A DNA stretch of 64,000 nt, taken from the NCBI GenBank assembly GCA_947652115.1, contig OX393564.1, forward strand, positions 22,198,896-22,262,895, read 5' to 3'. This document shows, piece by piece, positions 1-12,200 of this stretch. Positions within the stretch are counted from its first letter, which is position 1; the number at the start of each line of letters is the position of its first letter. This DNA is from Blastomussa wellsi. Taxonomy: Eukaryota; Cnidaria; Anthozoa; Scleractinia; Plerogyridae. Made by a program: the position numbers and the translations under genes. The notes under the pieces were generated by a model that made no database searches, had not been told where the DNA came from, and saw only the letters and a program-made list of their open reading frames with translations.

Positions 1-370
1 CAACCGCTAATTTCGAGCACTGCAATTTGAATGAATGGAAGTATTTTAATTATTCATATATTTGCAGTATTGCCACGTTAACTATCCAAGTATCTTGTGC
101 CCAACTGCTAATAAAAAAAACTACTGCAAGACCAGTTGTGGAATGAAAAATGGTAAGCCATGGTGGATCAATGGTCATAATATTTCCTTGGTGATTACCT
201 CCACTTCATTGCAGTGTGCAGTAACATGTTGCAGTAACTAATATCTGTCAAAGATAATGAAAACTAGAAACCTGCTATTTGGCAGTAAACCGTGTAGTTT
301 CTGTTGTGTAATGTTTAGTTTTCTGAGTTGCTGCAGTTTGAAGAAATGTCACACACTTTTTCTGTTACAG
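1..370 (+). other. Intron of CTP synthase
   Basis: This stretch lies upstream of the first visible CTP synthase exon and ends with a TTCTGTTACAG acceptor. I see no convincing exon. A short candidate ending in a GTAAGC donor near 154 has the right phase, but it has no good acceptor and poor family similarity. Confidence 0.6.
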
Positions 371-2127
371 GAAAGCTTTACAAGAATGCAGAGTTTGTAG
401 AGGAAAGACACAGGCACAGATATGAGGTAACGCGACATTTGCGCAACATTCACAAATAATGGCTAGGTAACATCTAAGTTGTCACTAGCCACGAGGCTAG
501 TAAGCTGAAAAGTTAGTGTGGTGTGGTGGCCTAAAAGTTAGTTTGCTGGACTCCCATCCCGGATCGGATGGACCGGGTTTAAGCCCCGGCCGGGGCATTG
601 CATTGTGTTCTTGGGCAAGTCACTTTATTTTCACTGTGCCTCTCTTTGCCCAAGTGTACAAATGGGTAAATTGGCAAATTTACTGCTGGGGGTAACCCTG
701 TGATGGACTGGCATCCCATCCAGGGGGGAGTAGAAATACTCTCTGTCGCTTCATGCTAAGGAAACTGCGATAAGCTCCGGTCTGATGGGCCACTAGGTTT
801 GTACGCACTAGAGGACCAGTAGAATTACAAGAGTTGCTACATTTCTGCTACAAAAGGCCCCTTTACTCTAACTTGCCAGTTTTAACAAAGGCTGTGTTAT
901 TTTTTTCTTTACATCAAGGTTAATCCAACATACATCAGTCAATTTGAGGAAAAGGGAATGAAGTTTGTTGGTCGAGATGTGGAGGGTGAAAGGATGGAAA
1001 TTATGGAGATCAAAGGTGTGTTGATCATAGCAGAATTTTTATTTTCTTTTTGATTGAACCCCCTTTGAAACGCTACAGACAGGCTCAGGATAGATAGTGT
1101 ACATGGGTGAAAATTATTTTTACACCGAGGAGTTAAAACATCAACATATTGTGCTTGCAACGTGTGTATTTTTTCCGTACAGTTTTGAGAGAGAGATTGT
1201 TCCAAAACGGTTTTGTGAAGCCCTTTCCACTTGTATGTAAAGGCGTACTTTAAACACCCTAAAATGGTCTGCAGTGACAAGCATCTCCATCTGTGCTATA
1301 ATAGAAAGGCCTCTTCCTGTCTTTTAATGGCTACTGCGCTGCATTCTGGATAGAGCAGTTCGGGTTTCGAGCCCTGACTGGGAAACTACGTTGGGCAAGA
1401 CACTACTCATGTGGGAGGCATGGTGGCCTGATGGTTAGTGTGCTCTGACAGTCCGAGTTCGAGCCCTGGTCGGGACACTGCCTTGTGTTCTTGGGCAAGA
1501 CACTTAGCTCTCGCAGTGCCTATCTCCACCCTGGTGTATAAAATAATGGGTACCAGCAAAATAACGCTGGGGGTAACCCTAGCATCCCATCCAGAGGGGT
1601 TTAGAAATATTCCTTGCCAATTAATGCTACAGAAATTGGGATAAGCTACAGCAGTATGCACTGCTTGTCGTGAGGCTCACCATACTTTACTCTCGGTGTC
1701 TCTGGGCAACCCTGTGAAGGACTAGCATCTTATCCAGGGGGGAGTAAAAATACTCCTGGTCACTCCATACTATAATAACACGGGTAAACTTTGGCCTGGT
1801 GGGTCACTACACATTTGCAGACTGCTACCACTTTGATACCAAACACATGCTATTTTCTGTGTTAATTTGAGAGCCAAATTGATCATGTCTTTTCTTTCAG
1901 ACCATCCATATTTTGTTGGAGTCCAGTACCACCCTGAGTATATCAGTCGACCTATCAGACCCTCTCCTCCATACCTGGGGTTAATCTTGGCAGCTATTGG
2001 TAAACTCCCTCAGTTCATTGCCAGAGGGTGTCGCTTATCACCCAGGTGCAGCATTAGTGAAGACGAGGATGATGATGATGAGGAGGAGTTGGCCAAGATG
2101 ACCAAACTTCCAGAATTTAATCTTTAG
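371..2127 (+). CDS. CTPS1: CTP synthase, C-terminal part (last three coding exons)
   Basis: The family makes CTP from UTP, ATP and glutamine in the cytosol. Only the end of the glutamine amidotransferase domain is here. The exons are 371-426, 919-1015 and 1901-2127, all with AG/GT borders, and their phases join without a break (2 leftover bases, then 32 codons plus 1 base). They give 125 residues plus a stop. The first exon reads [18 protein letters not shown], the second has [13 protein letters not shown], and the third has VGVQYHPEY, which holds the His and Glu of the amidotransferase catalytic triad. [13 protein letters not shown] follows, as in animal CTP synthases. The C-terminus carries a run of about ten acidic residues ([10 protein letters not shown]), where vertebrate enzymes have a Ser-rich phosphorylated tail. 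The ATPase/synthase domain and the catalytic Cys lie upstream of the window. CTPS1 and CTPS2 cannot be told apart from this part alone; an invertebrate probably has one gene. Confidence 0.95.
517..812 (+). mobile_element. tRNA-derived SINE copy (main family)
   Basis: A full-length copy lies in a CTP synthase intron. It has an A-box-like head (GTGGCCTAAAAGTTAGTTTG), a degraded B box (CGGGTTTAAGCCCC), TTCTTGGGCAAGTCAC, the TGTACAAATGGGTA module, GTAACCCTGTGATGGACTGG and the end module TCTGATGGGCCACTAGG. Confidence 0.88.
1312..1812 (+). mobile_element. Nested/tandem SINE copies (main family)
   Basis: A truncated head (about 1330-1407, GTTTCGAGCCCTGACTGG) is followed by a nearly full copy (1408-1652, with the clear B box GAGTTCGAGCCCTGG) and then by a partial body (1680-1812, GTGAAGGACTAGCATCTTATC). 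All point the same way, so this looks like successive insertion at one site within the CTP synthase intron. Confidence 0.82.
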
Positions 2128-2703
2128 ATCGTGTAAGGGTGGTTTATTTCTAAGAAACCCTTTGGTTAGTCTGTGGCCCACATTTGGAGACTATGATCTT
2201 TCCTGTGTTGTTGTCTGTTTGTTCGTGCAAACATGGCATTTACTGCTTGCCCTGCTTATAGAATGAACTTTCCTTCCAGGGCCTTGAGATGTTCATTATT
2301 GTCCCATCCATTACGTACTTTATAAATGGACCCCTCCAACATCATAGCAGACGATAATATTGGCAAAGATCTCGTTATTATTTTACTTTATTACCGTAAT
2401 TCCTTTATTTTGATTTTAAATCTTTTGCCAAGGTAGACATAGTTTACCAAGGCTGCTGAATTAAGCTAAGACTCAACTTTGTAATGTTATTCTCAACTTA
2501 AAGTATTATGTTTACAAAATAATTGAGGAAAGTGCTGAAGCATAAATCAACCAATGCACAGAGTTGTAAATAGTTTAAATTCTATTTGGCATTTGTAAAT
2601 ATTTTACTTGGAATGAAACTAACATTATATACATACTTAATTTCGTTTATTCAGACGTCTTGGTTTCTTTTGAAACTGTTTATTGTAATGCCCTAGAACT
2701 ATA

Positions 2704-2745
2704 CATTCTATCAATTTATCTATCTATTTCTATCTATCTATTCAA
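2704..2745. repeat. ATCT/TCTA microsatellite
   Basis: An imperfect array of TATC/TCTA units lies in the presumed 3' UTR or flank of CTP synthase. Confidence 0.8.
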
Positions 2746-4362
2746 GGATGACCAACAGATGGTAAAGATGGACTTTAAGTTTGTAATACCATGTTTGCAC
2801 AAGTACATGTGTTGAAATGGTACTGTTAAGCTGAATCCAAATGTAAATACAACATACATATACTTTTATACAAACAGCAAACTGAAATCAAATGATTTGT
2901 TGTTACATTTCATATTGATTACTTAAAGTACTAAATTGTCATCCTTAAGAGAAAGGGAGAATGCAGACATTATAAGCAATAGCAGTCATTCTGCATCATT
3001 GCCATGTTTTCTTATCCAAGGTTTGTGTGCTGTGCAATTTCCCTTAGTAAAGTTTTACTTCAAATGCTCTTTCAGCAGAATATTTAAAAACAAGCTAGAT
3101 TTAATAATTAAAATCCTCAAGAAGTCATCCCTTGGATTTCTGTATTCTCGTTTTCCTTCAACCTTCAGCTCCATGTGATGTGTTGTTCCAAAAAATATCT
3201 GCACTACCCCATCTGCAAGGAGGTTTTTTTGGTTTGAACCTGTCCTTCCCTCTGGAAAAAATAAATAAACCCCTTCTGGCTTACTTGGTATATTGTGGGA
3301 TAATGCCCTTGGCTGAAAGATTGTCCTCAAAATTTCACAATTGCCCTTGAAGCTTTGCTTCTCTGCCAACTGTTCATTTTTGGACAATATATACCAGCTG
3401 CCTGAAGGGGTTTATTTACTAAATATTTATCCAGTCTAAAATTAAAGATAATCTTTTTCTGAATTAAAAATCTATTTAGGTTATAATTTTTAATTCAAAT
3501 TACCAGTACACACCTATACATAAATAACATTAATTCTGAAGTTCAAAACCCAGCTAATGGTTACATTTGCTGCTGTTGTCAATAACCATTAAGGTGACAC
3601 CCAACAAACCTTGAAAAACAGAAACAAACAAACTGAACCAAAATCTATCAATTGCATCTGACGGACATGACCTTTTGAAGAAGTTTAAGTCAACTTCTGA
3701 TTATTGAGAGGACTGCTTAGATGTTTGACAGCAGCAATAGATGCAGCTGTTCATTGAACAGAGTTTGTGTGGCAAAGAAAGGCACATCATTACATGTCCC
3801 TTTTTTTGTAAATTTGCATATAAACTGTATCCTATTTATGACTTGCATACCATGTCAAGAAAATTAGTTTGCAGCAGTTGAGGTTATTTTCTACAAAATT
3901 GTAAAAAAAACCTGTTCCTGGTTACTTTATTATCAAAATTCGGTAGGCAAAAACAGATTTTTCAACAATTATTTTATTGAAAATATCCTGTTTGCATTTT
4001 AAGATCCTTGTATATAGCAGAACATTCTAACAACAGTATATTCACATTTGCCAAGATACTGCTCGATTTTTGTATAATATTATAAAAGTGTAACAGTCAA
4101 CTCGTGTGCATAAGAGTAACTTTCTATATCAAAGGAATTAAAAAAGGAATGCAGGTATCCTGAAAGAATATTTTGCTTGTGTTAATGGACATTTTTTACA
4201 ATAGCTCCCATTATCTTGATCTCAAAGGAAAGCTGATTACAGTAAATGACTGAAAAAGCAAATTAGTAAGTGGAAATGGATTTGAGTCAGAGAAAGCAAG
4301 GAGTTTGAGATTGTGAGGCTGTACTGTATGATGTAAAATGTCTATTAAATATCCTTATCACT

Positions 4363-4557
4363 ACCAATTCAGATCATATGATTCATTTGGGAGGTTACAA
4401 TTGTTTTCATAGATACTTGCATGCACTCACATGTGAAAAATTGTAACCTCCCAAGTAATGCTCATTCACTGTTACTTCAAGTAAAAGGTAAAAATGTCAA
4501 GGGCCTCCTCGTCTACCCCTTCCAGTGACTACCAATCATCACGTGGTCTGAATTGGT
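4363..4557. mobile_element. Inverted-repeat element with ACCAATTCAGA ends
   Basis: The left end ACCAATTCAGATCATATGA is mirrored by the right end TCACGTGGTCTGAATTGGT. A second inverted pair (TTGGGAGGTTACAATT and AATTGTAACCTCCCAA, 4388-4454) lies inside it. A related copy occurs at about 27640-27745 with its loop inverted. There is no coding capacity, so this is a non-autonomous (MITE-like) element. Confidence 0.75.
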
Positions 4558-4714
4558 GCAGCAACAAGGATATAAAGACATTAGCTGGATTGGTCTGTTG
4601 GGCATGATTTTATAATTTGAATAACTTACATAGTTAGCAAGCAATTCAGGATCTAAAAAATTCTAAATCAGTATGATTCCATACTTCAATGCTCAGCTAT
4701 GAATTACATGTAAA

Positions 4715-5069
4715 GGTTGGGACACACTATGCGATAAGTCGCCGCGACAAGTCACTTCGTCTGTACTGCTGCAGCGACAAGACCCTTGTTTGGTGCACAG
4801 AAGCAAATTTGGAAGAGGGGAAATGTGAACTAGAAAAAATTGACGCTCCCTCGTTGGTTGATTTAAATTTTGTTGCAGAAGCCGTAAACACGCTGTGACA
4901 AGGCTTTTGCGCTTATTTTGTTGCTGCAATCTGTTACACGAATTCAAACTGGTTTGAATTCGTGCGACAGATCGCGACAAAGATTTTCATATGCCACACG
5001 AAGTGATTTGTTGCAGCAACCTGTTGCGGCGACGTGTCGCAGTGATTTGTCGCATAGTGTGTCCCGACC
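4715..5069. mobile_element. MITE with GGTYGGGACACACTATGCGA ends
   Basis: The two ends are inverted copies of GGTYGGGACACACTATGCGA. The outer arms are rich in CGACAA/TTGTCG units. The centre holds a 13-bp perfect inverted repeat with a 2-base loop (4937-4964, CACGAATTCAAAC and its complement). At about 355 bp with no coding capacity, this is a non-autonomous DNA transposon. No clear target-site duplication was seen. Confidence 0.8.
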
Positions 5070-5126
5070 TGACTTGTGGTTGACAAGTTGATTTTCCAAG
5101 AACAGTCATTGACTTTGCTTAACGAG

Positions 5127-5535
5127 GGTAGCACGCGTTTTTCACATGATACGGCAAACCGCAGTCTGAGGTTAGATGTTTGCCGTTTGAGGTTTATGAT
5201 AATTTCAACTTCAGCAACACTTCTCATTTTTCTGTGAAATCAAACGGCTCGTGGATAATAAAATTAATAAAATGCTTGCAAAATTAAGACGTGACAATTG
5301 TACTACTGTTGCAGTCGACACCTTTTTTCATTCACTCCAACTATAAAAACACCAAAAACTATCAGCTGTCTTAAATTAAAAAAACCCTAGTGTTTAGTCT
5401 TGAACACAGGTTTGCCTCGTTAAAGTGGTGCTTGTCCCACTAGGAGAGGTTACTGCAGTTAAAAATATAACCGCAAATGACAAACATGCTGGCAGAGCAT
5501 AGGTCACGTGATAATTTGAGGTTTGCTGTTCGCTT
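5127..5535. mobile_element. Element of the GGCAAACCGCAG family
   Basis: The interior resembles a second, insertion-split copy at about 60690-61850. Shared stretches include ACGGCAAACCGCAGTCTGA near the left end, CAATTGTACT.CTGTTGCA, TAGGAGAGGT..CTGCAGTT and GGCAGA.C.TAGGTCA. It carries no protein. Confidence 0.65.
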
Positions 5536-5830
5536 TTTAACACAAAAAACGTGATGCCGAAAGTATTGCATTTGACAAACCTGTGGCTCTCGGGTTGTGA
5601 TAAAAAAATATTGGAATTTAGAAGTCTTGTGGCGGAAAACCAGAGAATCTGGGAAAAATATATGCAACGACAACCAACAACATTTGACAGTCATGTTTCC
5701 ATATTTGTGCCCCCCACGACTGCCCCCCATCATAATATGTATGATAGACCTTGTATAAGTTATAAACGATAAACAAGCTTGGAAAAATTGAAAATACAGC
5801 CCTAAGAAGTAAAAACTTCCAGCCAATACA

Positions 5831-7477
5831 CTAACTGGGAGAGTGGTCCATACGCTGTATGAAATCGAGAATGTACATCTGAAGTCGAATGTCATCAGGG
5901 CTGTTTGTGATGGAGAACAGGGGGACACCAGCTCTCTGTTGAGAATTAAAACAAACGGTGATCAAATCACTTGGCACTCATGATAATGCATCTATAATTT
6001 TACATCTTGCATCTGTTTGATCATGAGGAGGGAAAAGTTGTATTGTTTGGCTGAATGAAGTAAATCCACTCACTGGACATTTGGTTGGGCTATCAAGAGG
6101 TTTCAGAAATTTGTAGCTTTTTGCCAGGACAAATAAAACTGCGCATAATAAGCAGATATCTGTAAGGGTCACCCACTACCTCTCAGAATGGTTCATTGGT
6201 TCTTAAAACAACAGGTGACAGGTAGTGATTACATCTGGTGAATGAAAATAGAGGTTCCAAAGAGGTAGTGGGTAACTGATCTGTGAAGCCGTGCTCCACT
6301 GCATTCCTATGCCCAAGGGAAGCACCACCTTTGATCAGAACATGTGCACAATTAAAAATACGAAGTTCATTACGGCTATAGATGAAAAGAAAACAGCTGC
6401 AGGGGCTTACTTGGAGTGTCGCCTGTTGATCACTAACAAGTTGATCCAGTTCCAAGACCACCTTCTGATCCACTTGACTAACTTCTGATTCTAACTTCTC
6501 TTCTAAGGCCTTAATATAATGACAAGATGAGAATTTGTACAATATAAATTTCGATTGGTAATTGCAATATTCTATAATTCATGGGTCTGTGACCTGCATA
6601 GTGTGTAGGCCTGCATGTAGCCTGCGTAGCAGGTGCATTTTCTCCCTCCCCCAGTCCCCCTCCACCATGTTTTTATCCCGATCCACAAGCCCCCTTCCAC
6701 CCTTTATGCGCCTGCTACGCAAGCTAGCCTGCATGTCTTTGGAGTGGAGGCATGGTTGCCTAATGACTAGTGTGCAGGTGGTCTGAGTTTGAGACTTGGC
6801 AGAGGGACTGATTAGTGATCTTGGGCAAGATGACACTACACCCTCAGTGCCTCTCTTTAACAAGGTGTAAAAATGGGTACCAGTGAAGTTAAAGATGGGG
6901 GGTACCAGTATAACCGTGGGATGGTCTACCATACCCTGCAGGGTAGAGCAGTAATACTCGCAGTCACCTAATGCTGCAGAAACCTGGATAAGCTGTGGCC
7001 TGAGAGGCCACTAGGCTCGTATGCAAACTTGACCTTTACCTGTCACCTGCACAACTTGCCACTTTATCCAACATATTTCTTCAGTATATTGATTTAAAGA
7101 CAGTGTCATCCCAACAAAGAGTTTTTATCTAAATGTATTTAAACCTACCAAAGCTCAAATTCTACTTTCTATGAATTTAATAACAGTCACCTTAGAACTG
7201 AAAGCCTACATGTATGTAGGCTGGATAGAGTTAGCACTACATTGAGGTATTGCACTCTTTTACTTGAAAACCAATTATTGAATTTGGTTTACCTTCTTCT
7301 CTTGTTCATTTGAAGCCTCCACAAGAGGAAGATTGTGTGGTCTTTGCTCGCACTTCTGAAGGGCATCTTTCTGTTTTTTGGCCATTTCCATTCTTTGAGC
7401 TGCAGAAAAGGAAGGTGATCACTACCACAATCAATCACTCACTCAATCAATCAATCAATCAATCAATCGATCGATCG

Positions 7478-7515
<38 letters not shown>

Positions 7516-9077
7516 TGATCAATCGATCAGCCAGTCAGTCAATCACTCAATGTATATATAAAAGCCACTGAGCTTTAAATTGCTCCTTTTAGCTCTGCTA
7601 CTTCATTACATGCATAAAGATTTCTAAAAGACAAAGTCTGCATATAAATTGTGGCCCATCAGGCCAGAGCTTATCTTAGTTTCTGAATCATTAAGTGACT
7701 GGAAGTATTTCTATTCCCTGATTCCCCACCATCCCCTGGATATGGGATGCTAGCTAGAAGTCCATTGCAGGGTTACACCCCAGCATTAAAATTGCCGGTA
7801 CCCATTTATACACCTGGGTGAAGCAAGGTACTGAAAGAGTAATGCATCTTGCTGAAGGACACAATACAGTGCCCTGGCAAGGGATCAAACCCAGATGCCC
7901 TGATCCAGAGTCCAGCACACTAACCATTACATCTGGTTTTGCCACAGCTTTTCCATATAAAGTATTGTGGAAATGATGTACTGATGACATATTTCTAAAA
8001 TAATTTGGCACTTAAAATCCAACCTTAGAAATTTTCTCTCCCCAATAAATAATAGTTATTGAATCATGAAATGCCATTTGTAAGTCATGTGGATTCCATA
8101 GAAAATGAAGCTAATGCATTTCTTTGATGGTCAAATCAGCCTGACCTAGAAGGCAGATTTTTGTTATCAAATTCTGCATTATACAGAACTAATCTCAAGA
8201 CAAAGGCCCAGGGTATGTCACGTGGTGGAGTTGCGGCAGCAAGGGGGGGGGGGGGTCAGGGTTGTCAAAATAAGCAGGCAACTGCCGCATTTCACTGGCT
8301 ATTCCAACTACTGCGCCGGCTACTCCAAATGTTAGTAGGTCAGTTCTGAGCGTGAAATTGGAGAAATAAAATGGAAATAGCCACCTACTTTTTGGATGGA
8401 ACCTGCTACTCAAAAACCTATTGACAACCCTGGGGGGGGGGGGGGGAGGGGGGTGGGGGGAGTTGTGTTTGGGTGCTCTTGACTGACTGATACCTTTACT
8501 GATCTACCTTTTTGTGAATTGACTATTTTCATTCTTTTGTTAAGCAAATTTCGTTCAGAGAGTTGCTGGATGTCTTCCAGTCCCTTTACAATCTCAAACA
8601 CTGTTCCATCCAGAAGACAAGTAGCAATTCCAGATAACACATCATAAGTAAATTTTTTTTTGTATGTACTGAAATTAAAAGAAAGAAGAATATTATCCTT
8701 AAAATTTGAAACATCTTCCCCCAATATAATATTAGGGTCATCAAGGAAGTTAGAAGTGAAAACAACGTCATTAATTAGTTACAAAGATTTTAAGATATAG
8801 ACTTATAAATACAGTTTCCAGAGAGCTCGCTTATTTACAACAATGTTTAGGTAACGTTTTTGTACCCAGGAAGATCTCGAACCATGGCTTGGAGCTGTGT
8901 CAAGTAACTTGTTAACCTCTTCTGTTCCGCTTCAAGCCGCTGCTGCTCTTTGCGATATTCTTCTTCTTTCCGAAGCATTTCATCGCGAACTGTGGCTAAT
9001 AAGTTGGGATCTAGGTTAGTTTGATAATTCCATTTTGGCTGCCTTTGTCCTCCTCCACCGCTGTAAAAATACGACAT
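5831..9077 (-). CDS. DGCR6: DGCR6 family protein (complete, 5 exons)
   Basis: On the minus strand the exons are 9077-8866, 8668-8508, 7399-7293, 6509-6411 and 5935-5831. All borders are AG/GT and all phases join, giving 227 aa plus a stop (family about 220 aa). The start MSYFYSGGGG is chosen because upstream extension runs into the opposing promoter. Exon 1 encodes a Glu/Arg-rich coiled coil (residues about 30-65). Exon 2 carries the family signature SGIATCLLDGTVFEIVKGLE and then DIQQLSERNL. Exon 3 has RPHNLPLVEA. Exon 4 has QVDQKVVLELDQLVSDQQATL. Exon 5 has RAGVPLFSITNSPDDIRLQM, followed by a stop. These blocks match vertebrate DGCR6 in the same order. The family is small, coiled-coil and poorly understood. 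In vertebrates it has been linked to the 22q11 deletion region and to GABA-B receptor traffic; its role in this animal is unknown. It is transcribed divergently from PAXBP1. Confidence 0.93.
6741..7024 (+). mobile_element. tRNA-derived SINE copy (main family)
   Basis: This is a nearly full-length copy inside a DGCR6 intron, in the orientation opposite to the gene. It has the tRNA-like head (GGCATGGTTGCCTAATGACT, then GTCTGAGTTTGAGACTT as a degraded B box), the middle module GTGCCTCTCTTTAACAAGGTGT, the module TGGGTACCAG, and the 3' end GGCCTGAGAGGCCACTAGG. Confidence 0.85.
7436..7546. repeat. (AATC)n microsatellite
   Basis: A long array of AATC/ATCG units lies just outside DGCR6 exon 3, inside an intron. 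Its translation is the meaningless NQSINQS repeat. Confidence 0.95.
7652..7942 (-). mobile_element. tRNA-derived SINE copy (main family), minus strand
   Basis: Read on the minus strand it has the tRNA-like head near 7940-7880 (GGTTAGTGTGCTGGACT, GGTTTGATCCC), the ACCCAGGTGTATAAATGGGTA module and the GGCCTGATGGGCCAC end. It lies in a DGCR6 intron and has the same orientation as the gene. Confidence 0.88.
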
Positions 9078-9226
9078 TTTATATATCGAGTTCAAAAGAT
9101 CGGGAAAGATTATCACCGAAAATCGGCGAGAGGGTTGAAAAGAAACAGGCGCGAATCCAGTCACGTGGAGAGAGCTGGAGAGAGTCTCCCATGACACCTT
9201 TCACGCAGGCGAAAATCATGGCCACC
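9078..9226. promoter_or_regulatory. Bidirectional promoter between DGCR6 and PAXBP1
   Basis: The two start codons face away from each other across 149 bp. The interval contains the palindromic E-box TCACGTGG (CACGTG at 9162-9167), the consensus for USF/Myc-class bHLH factors, and is richer in CpG than the flanks. No TATA box at a usual distance was seen. Shared control of the two genes is an inference from this geometry. Confidence 0.7.
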
Positions 9227-12200
9227 ATGTTTAAGAAACACGCTAAACGAAATTTTCGCAAAAAAATAGTTCAAGAAGACGATGAAGCTGGTAATGAGAA
9301 CGAAAATGAGAACCTCCCTGCACCTTCGAAAAGCATAGTCGAAAATTCTAAGGGAAAAGATAAAGGGAAGTCAAAGATCAAGGTCGACAAAGTCGCATCT
9401 TCCAGCTCTCTGTTGAGCTTCGATGATGAAGTTGCAGACGACAACGAGGTTTTTAAGGTTCGAAAATCTAAGGAAAGCCGTCGCTTGGCGAAGAAAATCG
9501 AACAAGAACGAAAAAAGAAAGAGAAAATCGATGAAAACACGAACGCGAAGAAAACTGACGGAAGTTTTGAGCAGAGTCAAGAGGACACAGATGAAAAACT
9601 TGCAGCACTACGGGCAGAACTAAGCCAAATCACAGGGGAAGGGGACAATGGTGAAGCTGATGAGGACATTGATTCTGTGGGATCGGGCTCTGTAAAAGAA
9701 CCAGTTAATAATTCAAGTGCCAGAACTGATTTCAATATTCCAGATGCTGCTACAATCCATGCAGCACGTAAGAGGCGGGAAATGGCTAGACAGACAGAGC
9801 AAGATTTCATACCGCTGGATGATACAAAAAAATACGAAGGACAGTTTGCTTCCACAGGTCGGCTGGTGAGGGAAGATGAAAATGATGTGAGCGATGATGA
9901 GGGCGAAGAAGGTCCGATCACATTCTCTGTTTCAAGGAAAATGGGATTTCCAGCTTTGGATCGTCGACGAGAGGTTGAAGCTGCACTTGCTAATCAAGAA
10001 CTTGATGAAAAGTCCAATGATGAAGAGGCTGAGGATGATGAGGAATTGAAACTTTGGGAAGATGAACAAATTCGCAAAGGAGTAAAAGGGGTTTCTGCAC
10101 CCCCGGTACAAACAGAATTACCACAAACCACTGACATGACAAACTCATTCTATCAACAACAATACACTGAAGATAACTATTCAGTATTTCAAATTTCTCA
10201 GCAGCCTTATACATATGGAACAGGGTATTCCGAGGTGCACACAAATGGACATCAAAGTTATGGGCCGACAATGGCCTCTAGTTCACTGCAAAGTCGTCAC
10301 GCTGTCACCGTAGACATGATTTGCGACAAAATGAAGCAACAGCTGGCAACACTTCAAGAGGTACATCGTGGACATAAGATGGACCAAGAAAAAGCATCAT
10401 CACAGTTGGAAACTGCTCAGGCGAGCATCAAGAAGTTGGAGCGCCAGGGGCGAAATGCAGAGCAGAGATTCAGTTTTTTTCAAGAGATGAGGGGGTATGT
10501 CAAGGACTTGATAGAATGCCTTAATAACAAGGTGGGTGATGCAGGCATGTTCTCAGGGATGGAGGGGGGGGGGGAGTAAAGGTTGCTTCAACAAGATGTT
10601 ACAACTGTGATAACTTCATTCCATTATAATTATTATAACAGTGTTTGATTGCTACGTTTTAGGGTTGTGTGACTTGCTTGAATCAGGTAAAATTTCAACT
10701 TAAAAATTAGACGTGGTGTTCTGCTGAATCGAAGCTTTAAAAAAATATCTTCTGAAGTTCCTCCATGTTTGCTGTAGTGTGCAGAACTTGATGTGCTTTT
10801 CCTCTGTTGTGATACCCAGACTCCTCTCATCATTACAAGCTTGGCTATCGAGCATTTGTTTGAATTGTTTAAAGCACGTACAAATTTCAAGTTCATGGAG
10901 TGTTTTGAAGTAATGGTCTTGCAAAAACTGTATCAAGAGAGCATCTTATGTCTTAAGGATGCTAGGGCTAATAATTATTGCTTATGCGCATCATTACTGT
11001 TCATGCAATTTGTGTTGCAATGTCACGCCAAGTCATGCATCCAGCGCGCCTGCTAAGGAAAAACAAAAGGCCGGAAGCTATTGCATTATCTTTGCTTGTA
11101 GTTTACTCTCTTAAATGGTTGGTGACTCCTACTTTTTTCCATGAGCTGATTTTATTTACAATCTCGACAGATTGTCAAAAAATGAACAATCTGCCCACAT
11201 AACTTCGAATCCTGCCATCATGAAGCTGTTAGGAGAGTGGAAATGTGGTCATTAAATGCGATTTTTTTCTTTAAGGAACCTCATCAATTGATTAATTTCA
11301 CTTAATGGGTCCACTTAAACAACATTTGGCAGAGACATGTTCACTTCAGTTAATAATTTGCAATATTGTTGGGCTTACAGACACTGTATTCGTATTCGCT
11401 AACGAAGCCCAGATTTAGGGTGTTCTTCTGGGCATGTTACATGTATCTCCAAATTGGAAGTGTGACTTACATGTATCTGCGGGTGCAGCTTATACATGTA
11501 CATGGACTTTTTCGGTACATTTTTTACCAGATTTGATTGTGTTTGGGTAATCTTTGCTTTATTCCAGAGTACCGGTTCAATGGTTAACCATATGTTACTT
11601 GTTTGTTGAGATGCTTTTTTTATGAACATAGCTTTACATTCTTTCTTTTTGCAGGTACCACAAATTGACGAGCTTGAGAGCTCGATGCATGCGTTATTAA
11701 AGAATCGTGCCAGTGCTGTAGTGCAGAGGAGGCAGACGGATGTTAGTGACCAGGCAGGAGATTTCTTAAATGCACAAGCTGGTAACTAGAATTTAATTTC
11801 AAATTCATGCAAGATTAAGACATATATGCTAGCATTGTTGTTCCTTTTGTCATTGGTAACTGTGTGTCTTTTAAACGTAAGCAGGTAATAAAGAGTTCTT
11901 CCTTAGCATGTTACATGTACTTGTATGAAATTGGTCATCTGACCAAGTTTGAAGTTTTCAGGTTAAAAAGAGACCAAGTTATGGACTGTGAAACTTGGCT
12001 CAAAATCCATACAAATGTCTAGAATTTTTACACTGCGTCCCCAAAACCATATAAACTCTTAATTTTTATGATTTTCGCAATACTTTAAAACATGGGAAAT
12101 CATGGTGATTTTCTTCTCAGCTTCTTTTAAATAGTACTCCATGACGGCATTTTACAGTTGTCACAAATCTGATAAAAATTTTAAAGGTTTGTATAGTTTT

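Larger units (their letters stand above)
2128..5830. other. Tail-to-tail intergenic region between CTPS and DGCR6
   Basis: The region is AT-rich and holds the 3' UTR of CTP synthase, the 3' UTR of DGCR6 (on the other strand) and several inverted-repeat elements (4363-4557, 4715-5069, about 5127-5535, listed separately). No canonical AATAAA lies in the first kilobase after the CTPS stop; the nearest clear one is in AAAAATAAATAAA near 3260. The short ORFs here show no recognisable protein. Confidence 0.6.

Noticed and set aside
130..153. Micro-exon of CTP synthase before a GTAAGC donor
   Set aside because: The phase fits, but there is no pyrimidine tract before the acceptor and the seven residues do not match the family.
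7310..7561. Plus-strand open frame with NQSINQS repeats
   Set aside because: It is the translation of the (AATC)n microsatellite next to DGCR6 exon 3, which is coded on the minus strand.
9035..9226. Upstream extension of PAXBP1 exon 1
   Set aside because: The frame is open but has no ATG before 9218, and it overlaps the DGCR6 start on the other strand. The GCCACCATG at 9227 and homology support the later start.
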